64,000 nt of DNA from Blastococcus sp. CPCC 205250 (GTDB lineage Bacteria; Actinomycetota; Actinomycetes; Mycobacteriales; Geodermatophilaceae): NCBI RefSeq assembly GCF_019799925.1, contig NZ_JABGCG010000005.1, positions 1 to 64,000 of the forward strand, given 5' to 3'. The position numbers were made by a program, and so were the translations under genes. Shown here in pieces: positions 6,904-14,958 of the stretch. The notes beneath the pieces were generated by a model. It was not told where the DNA came from. It made no database searches and saw only the letters and a list, made by a program, of their open reading frames with translations. How positions within the stretch are numbered: position 1 is the stretch's first letter; each line of letters begins with the position of its first letter.

Positions 6904-8354
6904 CGGCTCCCCACCTCCGCGGGGCCGTGGCCGGGGGCGGCCACGGCGAAGGTCCGGGGGCGGCCGGCCGGCGGGCGCGGCGTGGCGGCGACGAGGTCGG
7001 ACGCGGGCTGCGGGACGGCGGCGGGGCGCACGGTCGAGGTGGCGCCCGAGCGCGACGTCTTCACCCACGAGTACGGGCGGCCCAGCATGCCGTCGACGTA
7101 GGCGCGGCTGGTGATCCAGATGGACAGGGCGAAGGCCGGCAGGAAGCCCAGCAGGCGCCAGGCCGACCGGCGCTCGACCCGGCCGATGAGCAGGCCGACG
7201 CACAGCTCGGCCAGGGGGCCGACGAACAGCAGCATCGACAGCGGCAGCACGGCCACCACGGGCAGGTCGCCGATGCCGAAGGCCCGCAGCACCGTGAGCA
7301 GGACGCCGAGGCCGCTGAGCACGGGCACGTGGTAGACGAGCAGGAAGAGCGTCGTCTCGAACTTCTCCAGCAGCGACAGGTACGGCGAGCGCATGAGCGG
7401 GCGCCAGTAGTCGCGCAGGCAATTCTGGTGGCCGCGGGCCCAGCGGTAGCGCTGCTTCCAGAAGCGCTGGGCGGTGACCACCGCCTCCTCGTAGTCGATC
7501 GCCGAGACGTCGTACCGGACCCGCTGGCCGGCCATCAGGATCCGCAGCGTGAGGTCGGTGTCCTCGGTGACCGTCTCGGGGTTCCACCCGCCGAGCGCGC
7601 GCAGGGTCGACATCCGCACGGCACAGTTGGCACCGCCGTAGGCGGGCAGCTCGAACAGCGCCTGCCGGCCGTACTCGTTGACCAGGTAGCCGGAGAGGTA
7701 GTCGACGAAGACCGTGCCGGCCATGGCCGAGTCCTTGCCGTTGCGGATCACGCACCGGCCCATGACCGCCCCGACGGCGGGGTCGCGGAAGTGGCGCACC
7801 AGGCGGCGCAGCGCCGTTGGCTCCGGCTCGTGGTCGGCGTCGAAGACCAGCACGACCTCGGCCTCGACCATGGTGAGGGCGTCGTTGAGGGCCCCGGACT
7901 TCCCGCCGCCGGAGCCCACCGCGCGGTGCAGCACCTTGAGCCGCGGCTCGATCGCCGCCCAGGCGTCGAGCTTGGCGCCCGTGGCGTCGTCCGAGCCGTC
8001 GTTGACGACGACGAGGGTCAGCCGGTCGGCCGGGTAGTCCAGCGCCAGCAGCGCCGTGACCATCCCGTCGACGACCAGCTCCTCGTTCTTGCAGCCGACG
8101 AAGACGGCGACCTGGGGCGTGTACCCCTCGAGACCGACGTCGGCGGCGAGCAGGTCACGCTCGGCCCACCGGGCCGCGGCGACGGCGAACGCCAGGTGCC
8201 GGCAGAAGTAGATGCCGAACACCAGGTTGAGCGCACCGGCGATGACACCGAGCACCGGATCGATCCCGAAGGCCACCGCCGCGCCGGTGAGGGCGACGGC
8301 GTAGCCCACCAGCACCCAGGGGCGCCCCTCGGGACGTGCGGTGCCGTGGGCCAC
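6900..8354 (-). CDS. Membrane-embedded family 2 glycosyltransferase (cellulose/hyaluronan-synthase-like)
   Basis: A 484-residue processive-type GT2. Two N-terminal membrane helices precede the catalytic domain: VNDGSDD (about 118-123), DAD (172-174), TEDTDL (263-268) and QRYRW (301-305, the Q-x-x-R-W motif). Four or so C-terminal helices follow. It would polymerise or transfer a sugar from a nucleotide donor and export the chain. The GTG at 8354 is chosen because GGAGGAG (8361-8367) lies six bases before it; the upstream GTG at 8360 directly abuts that sequence. It is the first gene of the operon ending at 2794. The neighbouring epimerase suggests a ManNAc- or GlcNAc-containing polymer, as inference. 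Confidence 0.87.
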   Translation of the reverse strand: MAHGTARPEGRPWVLVGYAVALTGAAVAFGIDPVLGVIAGALNLVFGIYFCRHLAFAVAAARWAERDLLAADVGLEGYTPQVAVFVGCKNEELVVDGMVTALLALDYPADRLTLVVVNDGSDDATGAKLDAWAAIEPRLKVLHRAVGSGGGKSGALNDALTMVEAEVVLVFDADHEPEPTALRRLVRHFRDPAVGAVMGRCVIRNGKDSAMAGTVFVDYLSGYLVNEYGRQALFELPAYGGANCAVRMSTLRALGGWNPETVTEDTDLTLRILMAGQRVRYDVSAIDYEEAVVTAQRFWKQRYRWARGHQNCLRDYWRPLMRSPYLSLLEKFETTLFLLVYHVPVLSGLGVLLTVLRAFGIGDLPVVAVLPLSMLLFVGPLAELCVGLLIGRVERRSAWRLLGFLPAFALSIWITSRAYVDGMLGRPYSWVKTSRSGATSTVRPAAVPQPASDLVAATPRPPAGRPRTFAVAAPGHGPAEVGSR

Positions 8355-8405
8355 CGACACCTCCTCCGGACGCGGGCACGCGGGCGGCGGAGCAGGTGCT
8401 CCCCC

Positions 8406-8690
8406 TCAACGCTGCATCGGCATCCCCGCCGCCGACCTCAAGCGGAACGCCGGACGGCGCCGACGGACGGTTCCGTTCCGCGGCCGGGGGGCCACCGGCC
8501 GGGCCGGGCGGGGCAGGAGCACCCCGCGCGGGGCGGGCGGGACCGGGAACCCGGCCGGGTCGAGTCGGGCGTGGCTGGCCGGCGGGTCGGCCGGGCCGCG
8601 GCCACCGCGGACCGCCACCACGAGGGTGGTGACGGACAGGCCGCCCATGGCGAGTAGGAGGGTAAGGACGAGGAAGCCAGTGAAGGTCAT
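8406..8690 (-). CDS. Small membrane protein, divergent from MocR regulator
   Basis: A 94-residue frame with an N-terminal membrane helix (FTGFLVLTLLLAMGGL) and a Pro/Arg-rich cytoplasmic tail ending in RRRR and RSAAGMPMQR. No clear Shine-Dalgarno precedes the ATG at 8690. It is transcribed away from the MocR gene, with an inverted repeat (8711-8732) between them, the arrangement in which MocR proteins often control a divergent target. It is too short to be the YczE permease sometimes found beside YczR-type MocR genes. Coding status is moderate: the hydrophobic start is convincing, the basic tail less so. Confidence 0.5.
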   Translation of the reverse strand: MTFTGFLVLTLLLAMGGLSVTTLVVAVRGGRGPADPPASHARLDPAGFPVPPAPRGVLLPRPARPVAPRPRNGTVRRRRPAFRLRSAAGMPMQR

Positions 8691-8710
8691 ATCAGAAGCG
8701 TGGCACTGGT

Positions 8711-8732
8711 TGGACTGGTGTTTTCCGGTCCA
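8711..8732. promoter_or_regulatory. Inverted repeat, probable MocR operator
   Basis: TGGACTGG at 8711-8718 and CCGGTCCA at 8725-8732 form an 8-bp dyad with one mismatch and a six-base spacer. Further half-sites (GTCCACT) follow at 8729-8735 and 8772-8778. It sits 21 bases from the divergent small ORF and just before the regulator start, so it could autoregulate both. Assignment to the adjacent regulator is by position. Confidence 0.55.
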
Positions 8733-8751
8733 CTCCGGCATGGTGGCCTGC

Positions 8752-10218
8752 ATGCCACTGCGCATCGAGCAGTCCACTTCCGCCTCTGAGCTGGCCACCC
8801 TGGTCGGTCCGCTCGAGGCGGTGCCCGGCCCGCGCTACCTCGCCCTGGCCCGCCGGGTGCAGGAGCTGCTCACGACCGGCCGGCTGGCCGCCGGCAGCCG
8901 GCTGCCCGCGGAACGGGAGCTCGCCACCGCCCTCGGCCTGTCCCGGGTGACGGTCGCCTCGGCCTTCCGCGAGCTGCGCGAGACCGGCCACGCCAGCACG
9001 CGGCACGGCTCCGGGACGGTGACCGAGCTGCCCGACACCGGCGTGTCCTGGGGCGCCCCGACCACCGATCCCGGGGTCCTCGACCTGGCCCACGCCGCGC
9101 TGGAGGCCGCTCCGCAGCTGGCCGACGCCTACCGGCAGGCGCTGGCGGCGTTCCCCGCGTTCGCCGCGGGACACGGGTACGCCAGCGGCGGGCTGCCCGA
9201 GCTGCGGTCGGCGATCGCCGACCGGTACACCGCGCGCGGGCTGCCCACCGACCCCGACCAGGTGCTGGTCACCGCCGGCACGGGGGATGCCACCGACGTC
9301 GTCCTGGAGACGCTGCTCCAGCCCGGCGACCGCGTCCTGGTCGAGCACCCCACCTACCCGGGCGCCCTGGGCATGGTGGAGGCCCACGGCGGGCGGTGCC
9401 TCCCGGTGCCGGTCACCGCCGACGACCCCGACGCCGTCATCGGCGCCGCACAGCTGGCCGCCCGCCAGAGCAGCCCGCGGCTGGCCTTCCTGATGCCGGA
9501 CTTCTCCAACCCGACCGGCGCCCGGCTGACCGCGGCCGGGCGCCGCCGGCTGGCGGCGACGCTGTGGCAGCAGGGCGTGCTCGCCGTCGTCGACGAGGTC
9601 AGCACCGAGCTGTACCTGGACGACGGCCCCCTCCCCCCGTTCGCCGCGGGCCTGCCCGACGCCGCGACGGTGACGGTGGGCGGGCTGTCGAAGGCCGTGT
9701 GGGGCGGGTTGCGGGTCGGCTGGGTGCGGGCCGACGCCGCCCTGGTCGCCCAGCTCGGCGACGTCCTGCGGCGCCGGCAGCTGTCGGTGGGGGTGCTCGA
9801 CCAGCTCGCCGCGACCACGCTGGTCCGCGACCTCGACGCCGTCCTGGAGCAGCGCCGCGCCGTGCTGCGCGAGCGCCGGGACCTGCTCCGCGCCGCGCTG
9901 GCCCGCCGGTTGCCCGACTGGACCGTCCCGTGCCCGAACGGAGGCCTCTCGCTGTGGTGCACGCTGCCGCCCGGGCTCAGCTCCGCGGCGCTGGTCGCCG
10001 CCGCGGCCCCGCTCGGACTCGTGCTGGCCGAGGGGCGGGCGTTCGGCACCGGGCACGCGTTCGACGACCACCTGCGGCTGCCGTTCACCCGGCCGGCTGA
10101 CCAGCTGCACCGCGCGGTCGACCTGCTGGCGCAGGCCGCGGCCACGGTGCGGGCCGAGGTGGCGGGGCGCGTCGGGACCGACGCCCGGCCGGCCGGCCGG
10201 GTGCCCGCCGTGGTCTGA
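8752..10218 (+). CDS. MocR/PdxR-type transcriptional regulator (GntR HTH fused to aminotransferase)
   Basis: A 488-residue fusion. Residues about 25-90 are a GntR winged helix (YLALARRVQELLTTGRLAAG, RLPAERELATALGLSRVTV, GSGTVT). The rest is an aminotransferase class I fold: YASGGLPELRSAIADRY, VTAGTGDA, FLMPDFSNPTG and the PLP-lysine segment GGLSKAVWGGLRVGW. MocR proteins sense PLP or an amino-acid-PLP adduct and control vitamin B6, GABA or membrane-protein genes. ATG 8752 and ATG 8740 are both possible; neither has a ribosome site, so a leaderless or very short leader is likely. The effector and the target are unknown; the divergent small membrane gene is the obvious candidate. Confidence 0.9.
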   Translation: MPLRIEQSTSASELATLVGPLEAVPGPRYLALARRVQELLTTGRLAAGSRLPAERELATALGLSRVTVASAFRELRETGHASTRHGSGTVTELPDTGVSWGAPTTDPGVLDLAHAALEAAPQLADAYRQALAAFPAFAAGHGYASGGLPELRSAIADRYTARGLPTDPDQVLVTAGTGDATDVVLETLLQPGDRVLVEHPTYPGALGMVEAHGGRCLPVPVTADDPDAVIGAAQLAARQSSPRLAFLMPDFSNPTGARLTAAGRRRLAATLWQQGVLAVVDEVSTELYLDDGPLPPFAAGLPDAATVTVGGLSKAVWGGLRVGWVRADAALVAQLGDVLRRRQLSVGVLDQLAATTLVRDLDAVLEQRRAVLRERRDLLRAALARRLPDWTVPCPNGGLSLWCTLPPGLSSAALVAAAAPLGLVLAEGRAFGTGHAFDDHLRLPFTRPADQLHRAVDLLAQAAATVRAEVAGRVGTDARPAGRVPAVV

Positions 10219-10361
10219 GGTCTGCGGCTGCGCAGGGCCGCCGCAGTGGTTACGGTTCTGGTGCGGCTCGACGCCTCCGCGTCGCCGATGCGCCCAGGTC
10301 GAACCCACGGCCGAGCGGACCCCCCGCCGACGACCTCGGCGGTCCACTCGTGGAGCACCGC

Positions 10362-10745
10362 ATGACCGCCGTCCCGGCACCACCCCTCACCCGTCGCCGC
10401 ACCGTCTCCGGTCCTCCCGAGCCCCGGACCGACTCCCCGCCGGCCGGAGCCGCCGACCGGGCCGCCGACCGGCTCGCCGCCCTCGAGCTCGAGGTCGAGC
10501 AGCTGCGCACGGCGATGGCCAGCCGGGCCGTGATCGAGCAGGCCAAGGGCATCCTCATGCTGCTCACCGGCTGCACCGACGAGGCCGCCTTCCACGTGCT
10601 CACGCACATCTCGAGCACGACCCACCGCAAGGTGCGCGACCTCGCCGTGGCGCTCACCGACTCGGCGTGCGGACGCGCGCCGCTGCCGGGCGACGTCCAG
10701 GAGGCCATCCGCGACGTCTGCCCGCCGACCCCGCACCCCGCCTGA
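10362..10745 (+). CDS. ANTAR-domain protein
   Basis: A 127-residue protein whose central part matches the ANTAR RNA-binding antiterminator domain: LRTAMASRAVIEQAKG, ILMLLTGCTDEAAFHVLTHISS and KVRDLA. The N-terminal 40 residues are Pro/Ala-rich, and there is no receiver or GAF domain, so it is a stand-alone ANTAR protein. Such proteins bind paired RNA hairpins in leaders and prevent termination. The ATG at 10362 has GGAG seven bases upstream and is preferred to GTG 10350. A strong hairpin follows at 10786-10816. Its RNA targets cannot be told from the window. Confidence 0.85.
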   Translation: MTAVPAPPLTRRRTVSGPPEPRTDSPPAGAADRAADRLAALELEVEQLRTAMASRAVIEQAKGILMLLTGCTDEAAFHVLTHISSTTHRKVRDLAVALTDSACGRAPLPGDVQEAIRDVCPPTPHPA

Positions 10746-10785
10746 CGCCTCCCGCCCGCGGGAGGCCCCGACGGCGAGGCCGGGC

Positions 10786-10816
10786 GGGGGCACCCGGCAG
10801 GATGCCGGGTGCCCCC
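10786..10816 (+). terminator. Terminator-like hairpin after ANTAR gene
   Basis: A perfect 14-bp stem (10786-10799 with 10803-10816) with a three-base loop lies between the ANTAR gene and plsC, which has its own ribosome site. No U tract follows. Confidence 0.75.
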
Positions 10817-10851
10817 GCGCCACCCGGCGCCGGGACCCGAGGAGGCGCGGC

Positions 10852-11517
10852 GTGCTCTACCTGCTCGTGAAGCTCCTGCTCCGGCCGCTGTCCCGCATCC
10901 TGCTGCGCACGAGGGTGACCGGCCGGGAGAACGTCCCCGCCGAGGGCGCGGTGCTCCTCGCGAGCAACCACCTGTCGTTCATCGACAGCATGGTCATCCC
11001 GCTGTCCTCGCCCCGGCGGGTGCGGTACCTGGCGAAGGCCGAGTACTTCACCGCCCCCGGCATCGGCGGCTGGTTCACCCGGACGCTGTTCACCGCCCTC
11101 GGCGCGCTGCCGGTCGAGCGGGAGACCTCCCGGGCCGCGCAGGCCGCGCTCGACACCGCGCTCGCGGTCCTGCACGACGGGGACGCCTTCGGCATCTACC
11201 CGGAGGGCACCCGCTCCCGCGACGGCCGGCTGGCCCGCGGCAAGACCGGCGTCGCCTGGCTGGCGCTCACGGCGGACTGCCCCGTCGTCCCCGTGGCCGT
11301 GACCGGGACCGACCGCGTCCAGCCCGTCGGCGCCACCTGGCCGCGGCCGCACCGGGTCTCGGTCACCTTCGGCGCGCCGCTGACCTTCCCGGAGCACCGC
11401 GGCAAGGCGCGCAACGGCAGGGCCCGCCGCGAGGTCACCGACCGGATCATGGAGGCGATCGCCGAGCTGTCCGGCCAGGAGAAGGCCGGGTGGGGCGACC
11501 CACGCGAGGCCGCGTGA
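10852..11517 (+). CDS. plsC: 1-acyl-sn-glycerol-3-phosphate acyltransferase (PlsC family)
   Basis: A 221-residue lysophosphatidic acid acyltransferase-like protein. It has an N-terminal hydrophobic stretch, the catalytic NHLSFID (NHx4D) motif near 43-49, and the EGTRSRDG glycerolphosphate-binding motif near 122-129. It would transfer an acyl chain to the sn-2 position of lysophosphatidate at the inner membrane face. The GTG at 10852 has GGAGG seven bases before it. It overlaps cobQ by GTGA, an odd pairing of lipid and cofactor genes that may only reflect compaction. Several paralogues are usual in actinomycetes, so the exact acceptor is uncertain. Confidence 0.88.
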   Translation: MLYLLVKLLLRPLSRILLRTRVTGRENVPAEGAVLLASNHLSFIDSMVIPLSSPRRVRYLAKAEYFTAPGIGGWFTRTLFTALGALPVERETSRAAQAALDTALAVLHDGDAFGIYPEGTRSRDGRLARGKTGVAWLALTADCPVVPVAVTGTDRVQPVGATWPRPHRVSVTFGAPLTFPEHRGKARNGRARREVTDRIMEAIAELSGQEKAGWGDPREAA

Positions 11518-13028
11518 CCGGCCCGGGGGCCGGCGCGCTGCTGGTCGCCGGCACCACCTCCGACGCGGGGAAGTCCGTCGTCACCGCCGGCATCTGCCGC
11601 TGGCTGGTGCGCCAGGGCGTGTCCGTCGCGCCGTTCAAGGCGCAGAACATGAGCAACAACTCGATGGTCACCGCGGACGGCGCCGAGATCGGCCGGGCGC
11701 AGGTGATGCAGGCCGCGGCCGCCCGCGTCGAGCCCGAGGCCGCGATGAACCCGGTGCTGCTCAAGCCCGGCGGCGAGGACTCGTCGCAGGTGGTGGTGCT
11801 GGGCCGTCCGGTCGCCGACGTCACCGCGCTGTCCTACCGGCCGATGAAGGCGGCGCTGCTGGAGCAGGTGCTGGCCTCGCTGGCCGACCTGCGGTCGCGC
11901 TTCGACGTGGTGGTCTGCGAGGGCGCGGGCTCCCCCACCGAGATCAACCTGCGCGCCGACGACATCGCCAACATGGGCCTGGCCACCGCCGCGCAGCTGC
12001 CCGTGGTCGTGGTCGGCGACATCGACCGCGGCGGGGTGTTCGCCGCGCTCTACGGCACGGTCGCGCTCATGCCGCCGGCCGACCAGCGGCTGGTCGCCGG
12101 CTTCCTGGTGAACAAGTTCCGCGGCGACGTCCGCCTGCTCTCCCCCGGCCTCGACGAGCTGACCCGGCTGACCGGCCGGCCCACCCTCGGCGTGCTCCCC
12201 TGGCTGCCCGGCGCCGCGCTCGACGTCGAGGACTCCCTGGGCGTGCCCACCGGCGTCTCCTCGGCCGGCCCGCCGCACGGGGAGGACGTGCTGCGGGTGT
12301 CGGTGGCGCGGGTCCCGCGGCTGTCCAACTTCACCGACCTGGACGCGCTGGCCGCCGAGCCGGGTGTGCTCGTCCGGTACGCCACCCGTCCCGAGGAGCT
12401 CGCCGACGCCGACCTGGTGGTGCTGCCCGGTACGCGCTCGACCGTCGCCGACCTGCGCTGGCTGCGGGAGAGCGGGCTGGCCGACGCGGTCACCCGGCGC
12501 GCCGCCGAGGGCCGGCCGGTGCTGGGCATCTGCGGCGGCCACCAGATGCTGGCGCGCTCCATCACCGACGACGTCGAGTCGCGCGCCGGCGCCGTGCCCG
12601 GGCTCGGGCTGCTGCCCACCGACGTGGTGTTCGCGCCGGCGAAGACGCTGGGCCGGCCGGAGGGGACCGCGTACGGGCGGCCGGTGCGCGGGTACGAGAT
12701 CCACCACGGGGTGGTCACCGTCGACGACTCCGCCGAGCCGTTCCTCGACGGCGCCCGCGCCGGCTCGGTGTGGGGCACGACCTGGCACGGCACGCTGGAG
12801 GACGACGACTTCCGGCGCGCCTTCCTCGGGGAGGTGGCCAGGACCGCGGGCCGCCGATTCGTGCCCGCGCCGGACACCGCGTTCGCCGCCGTCCGGGAGG
12901 CACGGCTGGACGCCCTCGGCGACCTCGTCGCCGAGCACGCCGACACCGACGCCCTGTGGCGGCTGGTGGAGTCCGGCCCGCCGGCAGACCTGCCGCTGCT
13001 GCCGCCGGGGGGCTCAGTCCTGCGGTGA
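11514..13028 (+). CDS. cobQ: Cobyric acid synthase
   Basis: A 504-residue glutamine amidotransferase that amidates four carboxylates of adenosylcobyrinic a,c-diamide. The N-terminal ATP-binding half shows [11 protein letters not shown] and [11 protein letters not shown], then [13 protein letters not shown] and DIDRGGVFA. The C-terminal GATase domain has LPGTRST, the nucleophile in GICGGHQML, and the histidine of GYEIHHG. Length and order are normal. GTG 11514 overlaps the plsC stop, and the 3' end overlaps the convergent thioesterase gene by 15 bases. It lies about 5.6 kb from the riboswitch-controlled cobalamin operon and shows no riboswitch of its own. Confidence 0.96.
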   Translation: MTGPGAGALLVAGTTSDAGKSVVTAGICRWLVRQGVSVAPFKAQNMSNNSMVTADGAEIGRAQVMQAAAARVEPEAAMNPVLLKPGGEDSSQVVVLGRPVADVTALSYRPMKAALLEQVLASLADLRSRFDVVVCEGAGSPTEINLRADDIANMGLATAAQLPVVVVGDIDRGGVFAALYGTVALMPPADQRLVAGFLVNKFRGDVRLLSPGLDELTRLTGRPTLGVLPWLPGAALDVEDSLGVPTGVSSAGPPHGEDVLRVSVARVPRLSNFTDLDALAAEPGVLVRYATRPEELADADLVVLPGTRSTVADLRWLRESGLADAVTRRAAEGRPVLGICGGHQMLARSITDDVESRAGAVPGLGLLPTDVVFAPAKTLGRPEGTAYGRPVRGYEIHHGVVTVDDSAEPFLDGARAGSVWGTTWHGTLEDDDFRRAFLGEVARTAGRRFVPAPDTAFAAVREARLDALGDLVAEHADTDALWRLVESGPPADLPLLPPGGSVLR

Positions 13029-13424
13029 CCCCTGCGCGGGTCCCTCGAGCACCGCGCGGACGTCGTCGGGCCACGGCGACGAGGCGCCTCCGACCGTGCA
13101 CACGTACGTCGTGCGGACCTCGCAGCACACCCGGTCCGCGACGCGGACGGTGAAGCGCAGCGTCAGGCTGCTGCGGCCGACGCGCTCGCGCTCCGCGTCG
13201 ACCTCGACGGTGTCCCCGTAGCGGGCCGACGAGCGCCACTCCTGGGCGCTGGCGACGACGACGTACTCGACACCGCGCCCGGCCAGGTCCTGCCAGGGCA
13301 GCCCGCGGGCCGACCACCAGGCGTTGACCGCCTCGTCGGTGTAGACGAGGTAGTGGGCGTTGAAGACGATCCCCTGCTGGTCGCACTCGACGAAGCGGAC
13401 GGGCGCACTCCACACCGCGGGCAC
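13014..13424 (-). CDS. Acyl-CoA thioesterase, 4HBT (YbgC-like) family
   Basis: A 136-residue hotdog-fold protein with the 4HBT signature [24 protein letters not shown], in which the Asp of ECDQQGIV is the expected catalytic residue. It hydrolyses small acyl-CoA thioesters; the substrate is not predictable. GTG 13424 has no Shine-Dalgarno but a TAGCGT box ends six bases before it (13431-13436), suggesting a leaderless transcript. The gene is back to back with the flavoprotein at 13474 across only 49 bases. Confidence 0.85.
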   Translation of the reverse strand: MPAVWSAPVRFVECDQQGIVFNAHYLVYTDEAVNAWWSARGLPWQDLAGRGVEYVVVASAQEWRSSARYGDTVEVDAERERVGRSSLTLRFTVRVADRVCCEVRTTYVCTVGGASSPWPDDVRAVLEGPAQGSPQD

Positions 13425-13430
13425 GGGGGC

Positions 13431-13466
13431 ACGCTACCGAGGGGCACCGGCCGGCCGGGCTACCGT
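13431..13466. promoter_or_regulatory. Back-to-back leaderless promoters
   Basis: On the minus strand TAGCGT (13436-13431) lies six bases before GTG 13424. On the plus strand TACCGT (13461-13466) lies seven bases before GTG 13474. Both match the TANNNT -10 pattern at the distance expected if transcription begins at the start codon. Neither gene has a ribosome-binding sequence. Confidence 0.6.
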
Positions 13467-13473
13467 CTCCGGC

Positions 13474-14076
13474 GTGAGCACGCCCACGCAGGAGCCCCTG
13501 GCCGCCTACCGCGCGCCCAACCGGATCCCCCTGGACAAGGTGATCGACCGGATCGACTCGCACTGCCGGGCGTTCATCGAGATCTCCCCGTGGGCGACGC
13601 TGGCCACCGCGGACGCCGACGGCTGGCCCGACGTCTCCCCCCGCGGCGGTGAGCGCGGCTTCGTCAAGGTGCTCGACGAGCACCGGCTCGTCCTGCCCGA
13701 CCGGCCGGGCAACAACCGCATCGACAGCCTCCGCAACGTCGCCGCCAACCCGAAGGTGGCGCTGATGTTCGTGGTGCCGCGGATCGAGGAGGTGCTGCGG
13801 GTCTACGGGACGGCGACGATCACGGGCCCCGACGACCTCGGGCTGGACCTGACGGAGTTCGGCCGGGCGCCGCTGTCGGTGCTCGTCGTCGACGTGCAGC
13901 GGGCCTACTTCCAGTGCGCGAAGTCGCTCATCCGCTCGGGCCTGTGGGACCCGGAGAGCTGGGGCGGCCGCGGCGACTTCCCGGCGATCGGCACGGTCTT
14001 CCGCGACCACTGCCAGCTGCCCGCGCCGCTGCCGCCGGACGACGTGCTGCGGGCGGGGCTCCTGCCGGAGCTCTGA
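13474..14076 (+). CDS. PPOX-type FMN-dependent flavoprotein (MSMEG_1061-like)
   Basis: A 200-residue split-barrel flavin protein of the pyridoxamine 5'-phosphate oxidase superfamily. Features include HCRAFIEISPWATLATADADG, DVSPRGG, LVLPDRPGNNRIDSL, NPKVALMFVVP and a conserved C-terminal FQCAKSLIRSGLW region. This pattern matches the MSMEG_1061 subgroup, whose reaction is unknown, rather than PdxH. The GTG at 13474 is preceded at seven bases by TACCGT and has no ribosome site. The stop codon lies inside the first of four 14-bp tandem repeats. Confidence 0.85.
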   Translation: MSTPTQEPLAAYRAPNRIPLDKVIDRIDSHCRAFIEISPWATLATADADGWPDVSPRGGERGFVKVLDEHRLVLPDRPGNNRIDSLRNVAANPKVALMFVVPRIEEVLRVYGTATITGPDDLGLDLTEFGRAPLSVLVVDVQRAYFQCAKSLIRSGLWDPESWGGRGDFPAIGTVFRDHCQLPAPLPPDDVLRAGLLPEL

Positions 14077-14119
14077 CGCCGGAGCTCTGACGCCGGAGCC
14101 CTGACGCCGGAGCCCGGAC
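14064..14119 (+). repeat. Four tandem 14-bp units
   Basis: The unit GCCGGAGCTCTGAC is present twice exactly (14064-14077, 14078-14091), once with one change (14092-14105) and once with two (14106-14119). The first unit encodes the end and stop codon of the flavoprotein; each of the next two copies repeats a TGA. It looks like local replication slippage at the gene end. Confidence 0.85.
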
Positions 14120-14144
14120 GGGCCGTCCTGTCGGTGCGGTGACC

Positions 14145-14150
14145 TAGCCT
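14145..14150 (+). promoter_or_regulatory. TAGCCT -10 box before VOC gene
   Basis: TAGCCT lies eight bases upstream of the ATG at 14159, with no Shine-Dalgarno between, fitting a leaderless or near-leaderless promoter like those at 13431-13466. Confidence 0.5.
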
Positions 14151-14158
14151 CCGCCGAC

Positions 14159-14584
14159 ATGGCGACCGAGTTCCAGGTGACGATCGACTCCGCGGACCCG
14201 CACGTGCTCGCCGACTGGTGGGCCGAGGCGCTGGGCTGGGAGGTCGAGCCGCAGGACGCGGACTTCATCCGCCGCATGGTGGCCGAGGGCCACGCGGGCG
14301 AGGACGAGACGACGACCCACCGCGGCGCGCTGGTCTGGCGCCTGGGGACGGCGCTGCGCTCGCCCGACCCCGGCCGGCCGCGGGTGCTGTTCCAGCGGTC
14401 CACCGAGCCGAAGACCGGCAAGAACCGGGTCCACCTCGACCTGCACGTGGGCACCGACACCCGCGAGGCCGAGGTCGCCCGCCTGCTGGCGCTGGGCGCC
14501 ACGGAGCTGTGGCGGGCGCGTCAGGGTCCGCTGGAGTGGGCGACGCTGGCCGATCCCGAGGGCAACGAGTTCTGCGTCGCCTGA
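14159..14584 (+). CDS. VOC-superfamily (glyoxalase-like) protein
   Basis: A 141-residue protein with two beta-alpha-beta-beta-beta units typical of the glyoxalase/bleomycin-resistance fold. The first begins FQVTIDSADPHVLADWWAEALGW; the second contains KNRVHLDLHVG and ends LADPEGNEFCVA. The His of HLDLHV and the Glu near the C-terminus are candidate metal ligands. This glyoxalase-like subgroup is common in actinomycetes and has no fixed substrate. It appears to be a single-gene unit with a leaderless-type promoter. Confidence 0.82.
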   Translation: MATEFQVTIDSADPHVLADWWAEALGWEVEPQDADFIRRMVAEGHAGEDETTTHRGALVWRLGTALRSPDPGRPRVLFQRSTEPKTGKNRVHLDLHVGTDTREAEVARLLALGATELWRARQGPLEWATLADPEGNEFCVA

Positions 14585-14588
14585 GGGC

Positions 14589-14786
14589 TCAGCCGGTGCG
14601 CAGGTCCCGGGCCAGCCGACGGGAGGCCACCGCGCGCTCGGCCGAGACCCGGTTGCGGTCCCGTCTGCTGCGCCGCTCGGTGCCCAGGTAACGGGCGTCC
14701 TCGACCAGCTGGAAGGCGGCCAGCACGCTGGCCTTCACCTCACGCGGACGCAGGACCGGCGGCGGCACGGGCTCGGCCGAGGTCAT
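14589..14786 (-). CDS. Small basic hypothetical protein (65 aa)
   Basis: A 65-residue protein starting at ATG 14786 with a GAGAGGAGAGG ribosome site. The sequence has a Pro-rich start and a predicted helix-rich, Arg-rich remainder (TERRSRRDRNRVSAERAVASRRLARDL). No cysteines or membrane segments. It is divergent from the PemK-like gene at 14959 across 172 bases carrying two palindromes. A role as partner of that protein is conceivable only from position; no antitoxin motif is recognisable. Confidence 0.65.
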   Translation of the reverse strand: MTSAEPVPPPVLRPREVKASVLAAFQLVEDARYLGTERRSRRDRNRVSAERAVASRRLARDLRTG

Positions 14787-14862
14787 GGGCCTCTCCTCTC
14801 GGAGAGCGGCCCCCCGACCGCTCTGCGTCACATGGTGCCCCGCCATCGGCGTTCCGAACCAG

Positions 14863-14901
14863 ATCCGTGACGGATTGATGCTGATGTGTCACGAGTGACA
14901 C
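14863..14901. promoter_or_regulatory. Two palindromes between divergent genes
   Basis: ATCCGTGACGGAT (14863-14875) is a perfect dyad around one base. GTGTCAC-GA-GTGACAC (14886-14901) is a perfect 7-bp dyad around two bases. Both lie between the small basic gene (start 14786) and the PemK-like gene (start 14959), where a dimeric repressor could act on both. Confidence 0.55.
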
Positions 14902-14958
14902 CCGGGACGGCCGTCCGGCCCCTCGGTGGTCCCGTGCCGGGCTCCGTACCGTGCGGGC

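Noticed and set aside
5698..7755. Exosortase frame extended upstream to 7755
   Set aside because: The extra part overlaps the GT2 gene out of frame and is Arg/Pro-rich shadow; GTG 6903 with a GTGA overlap is the natural start.
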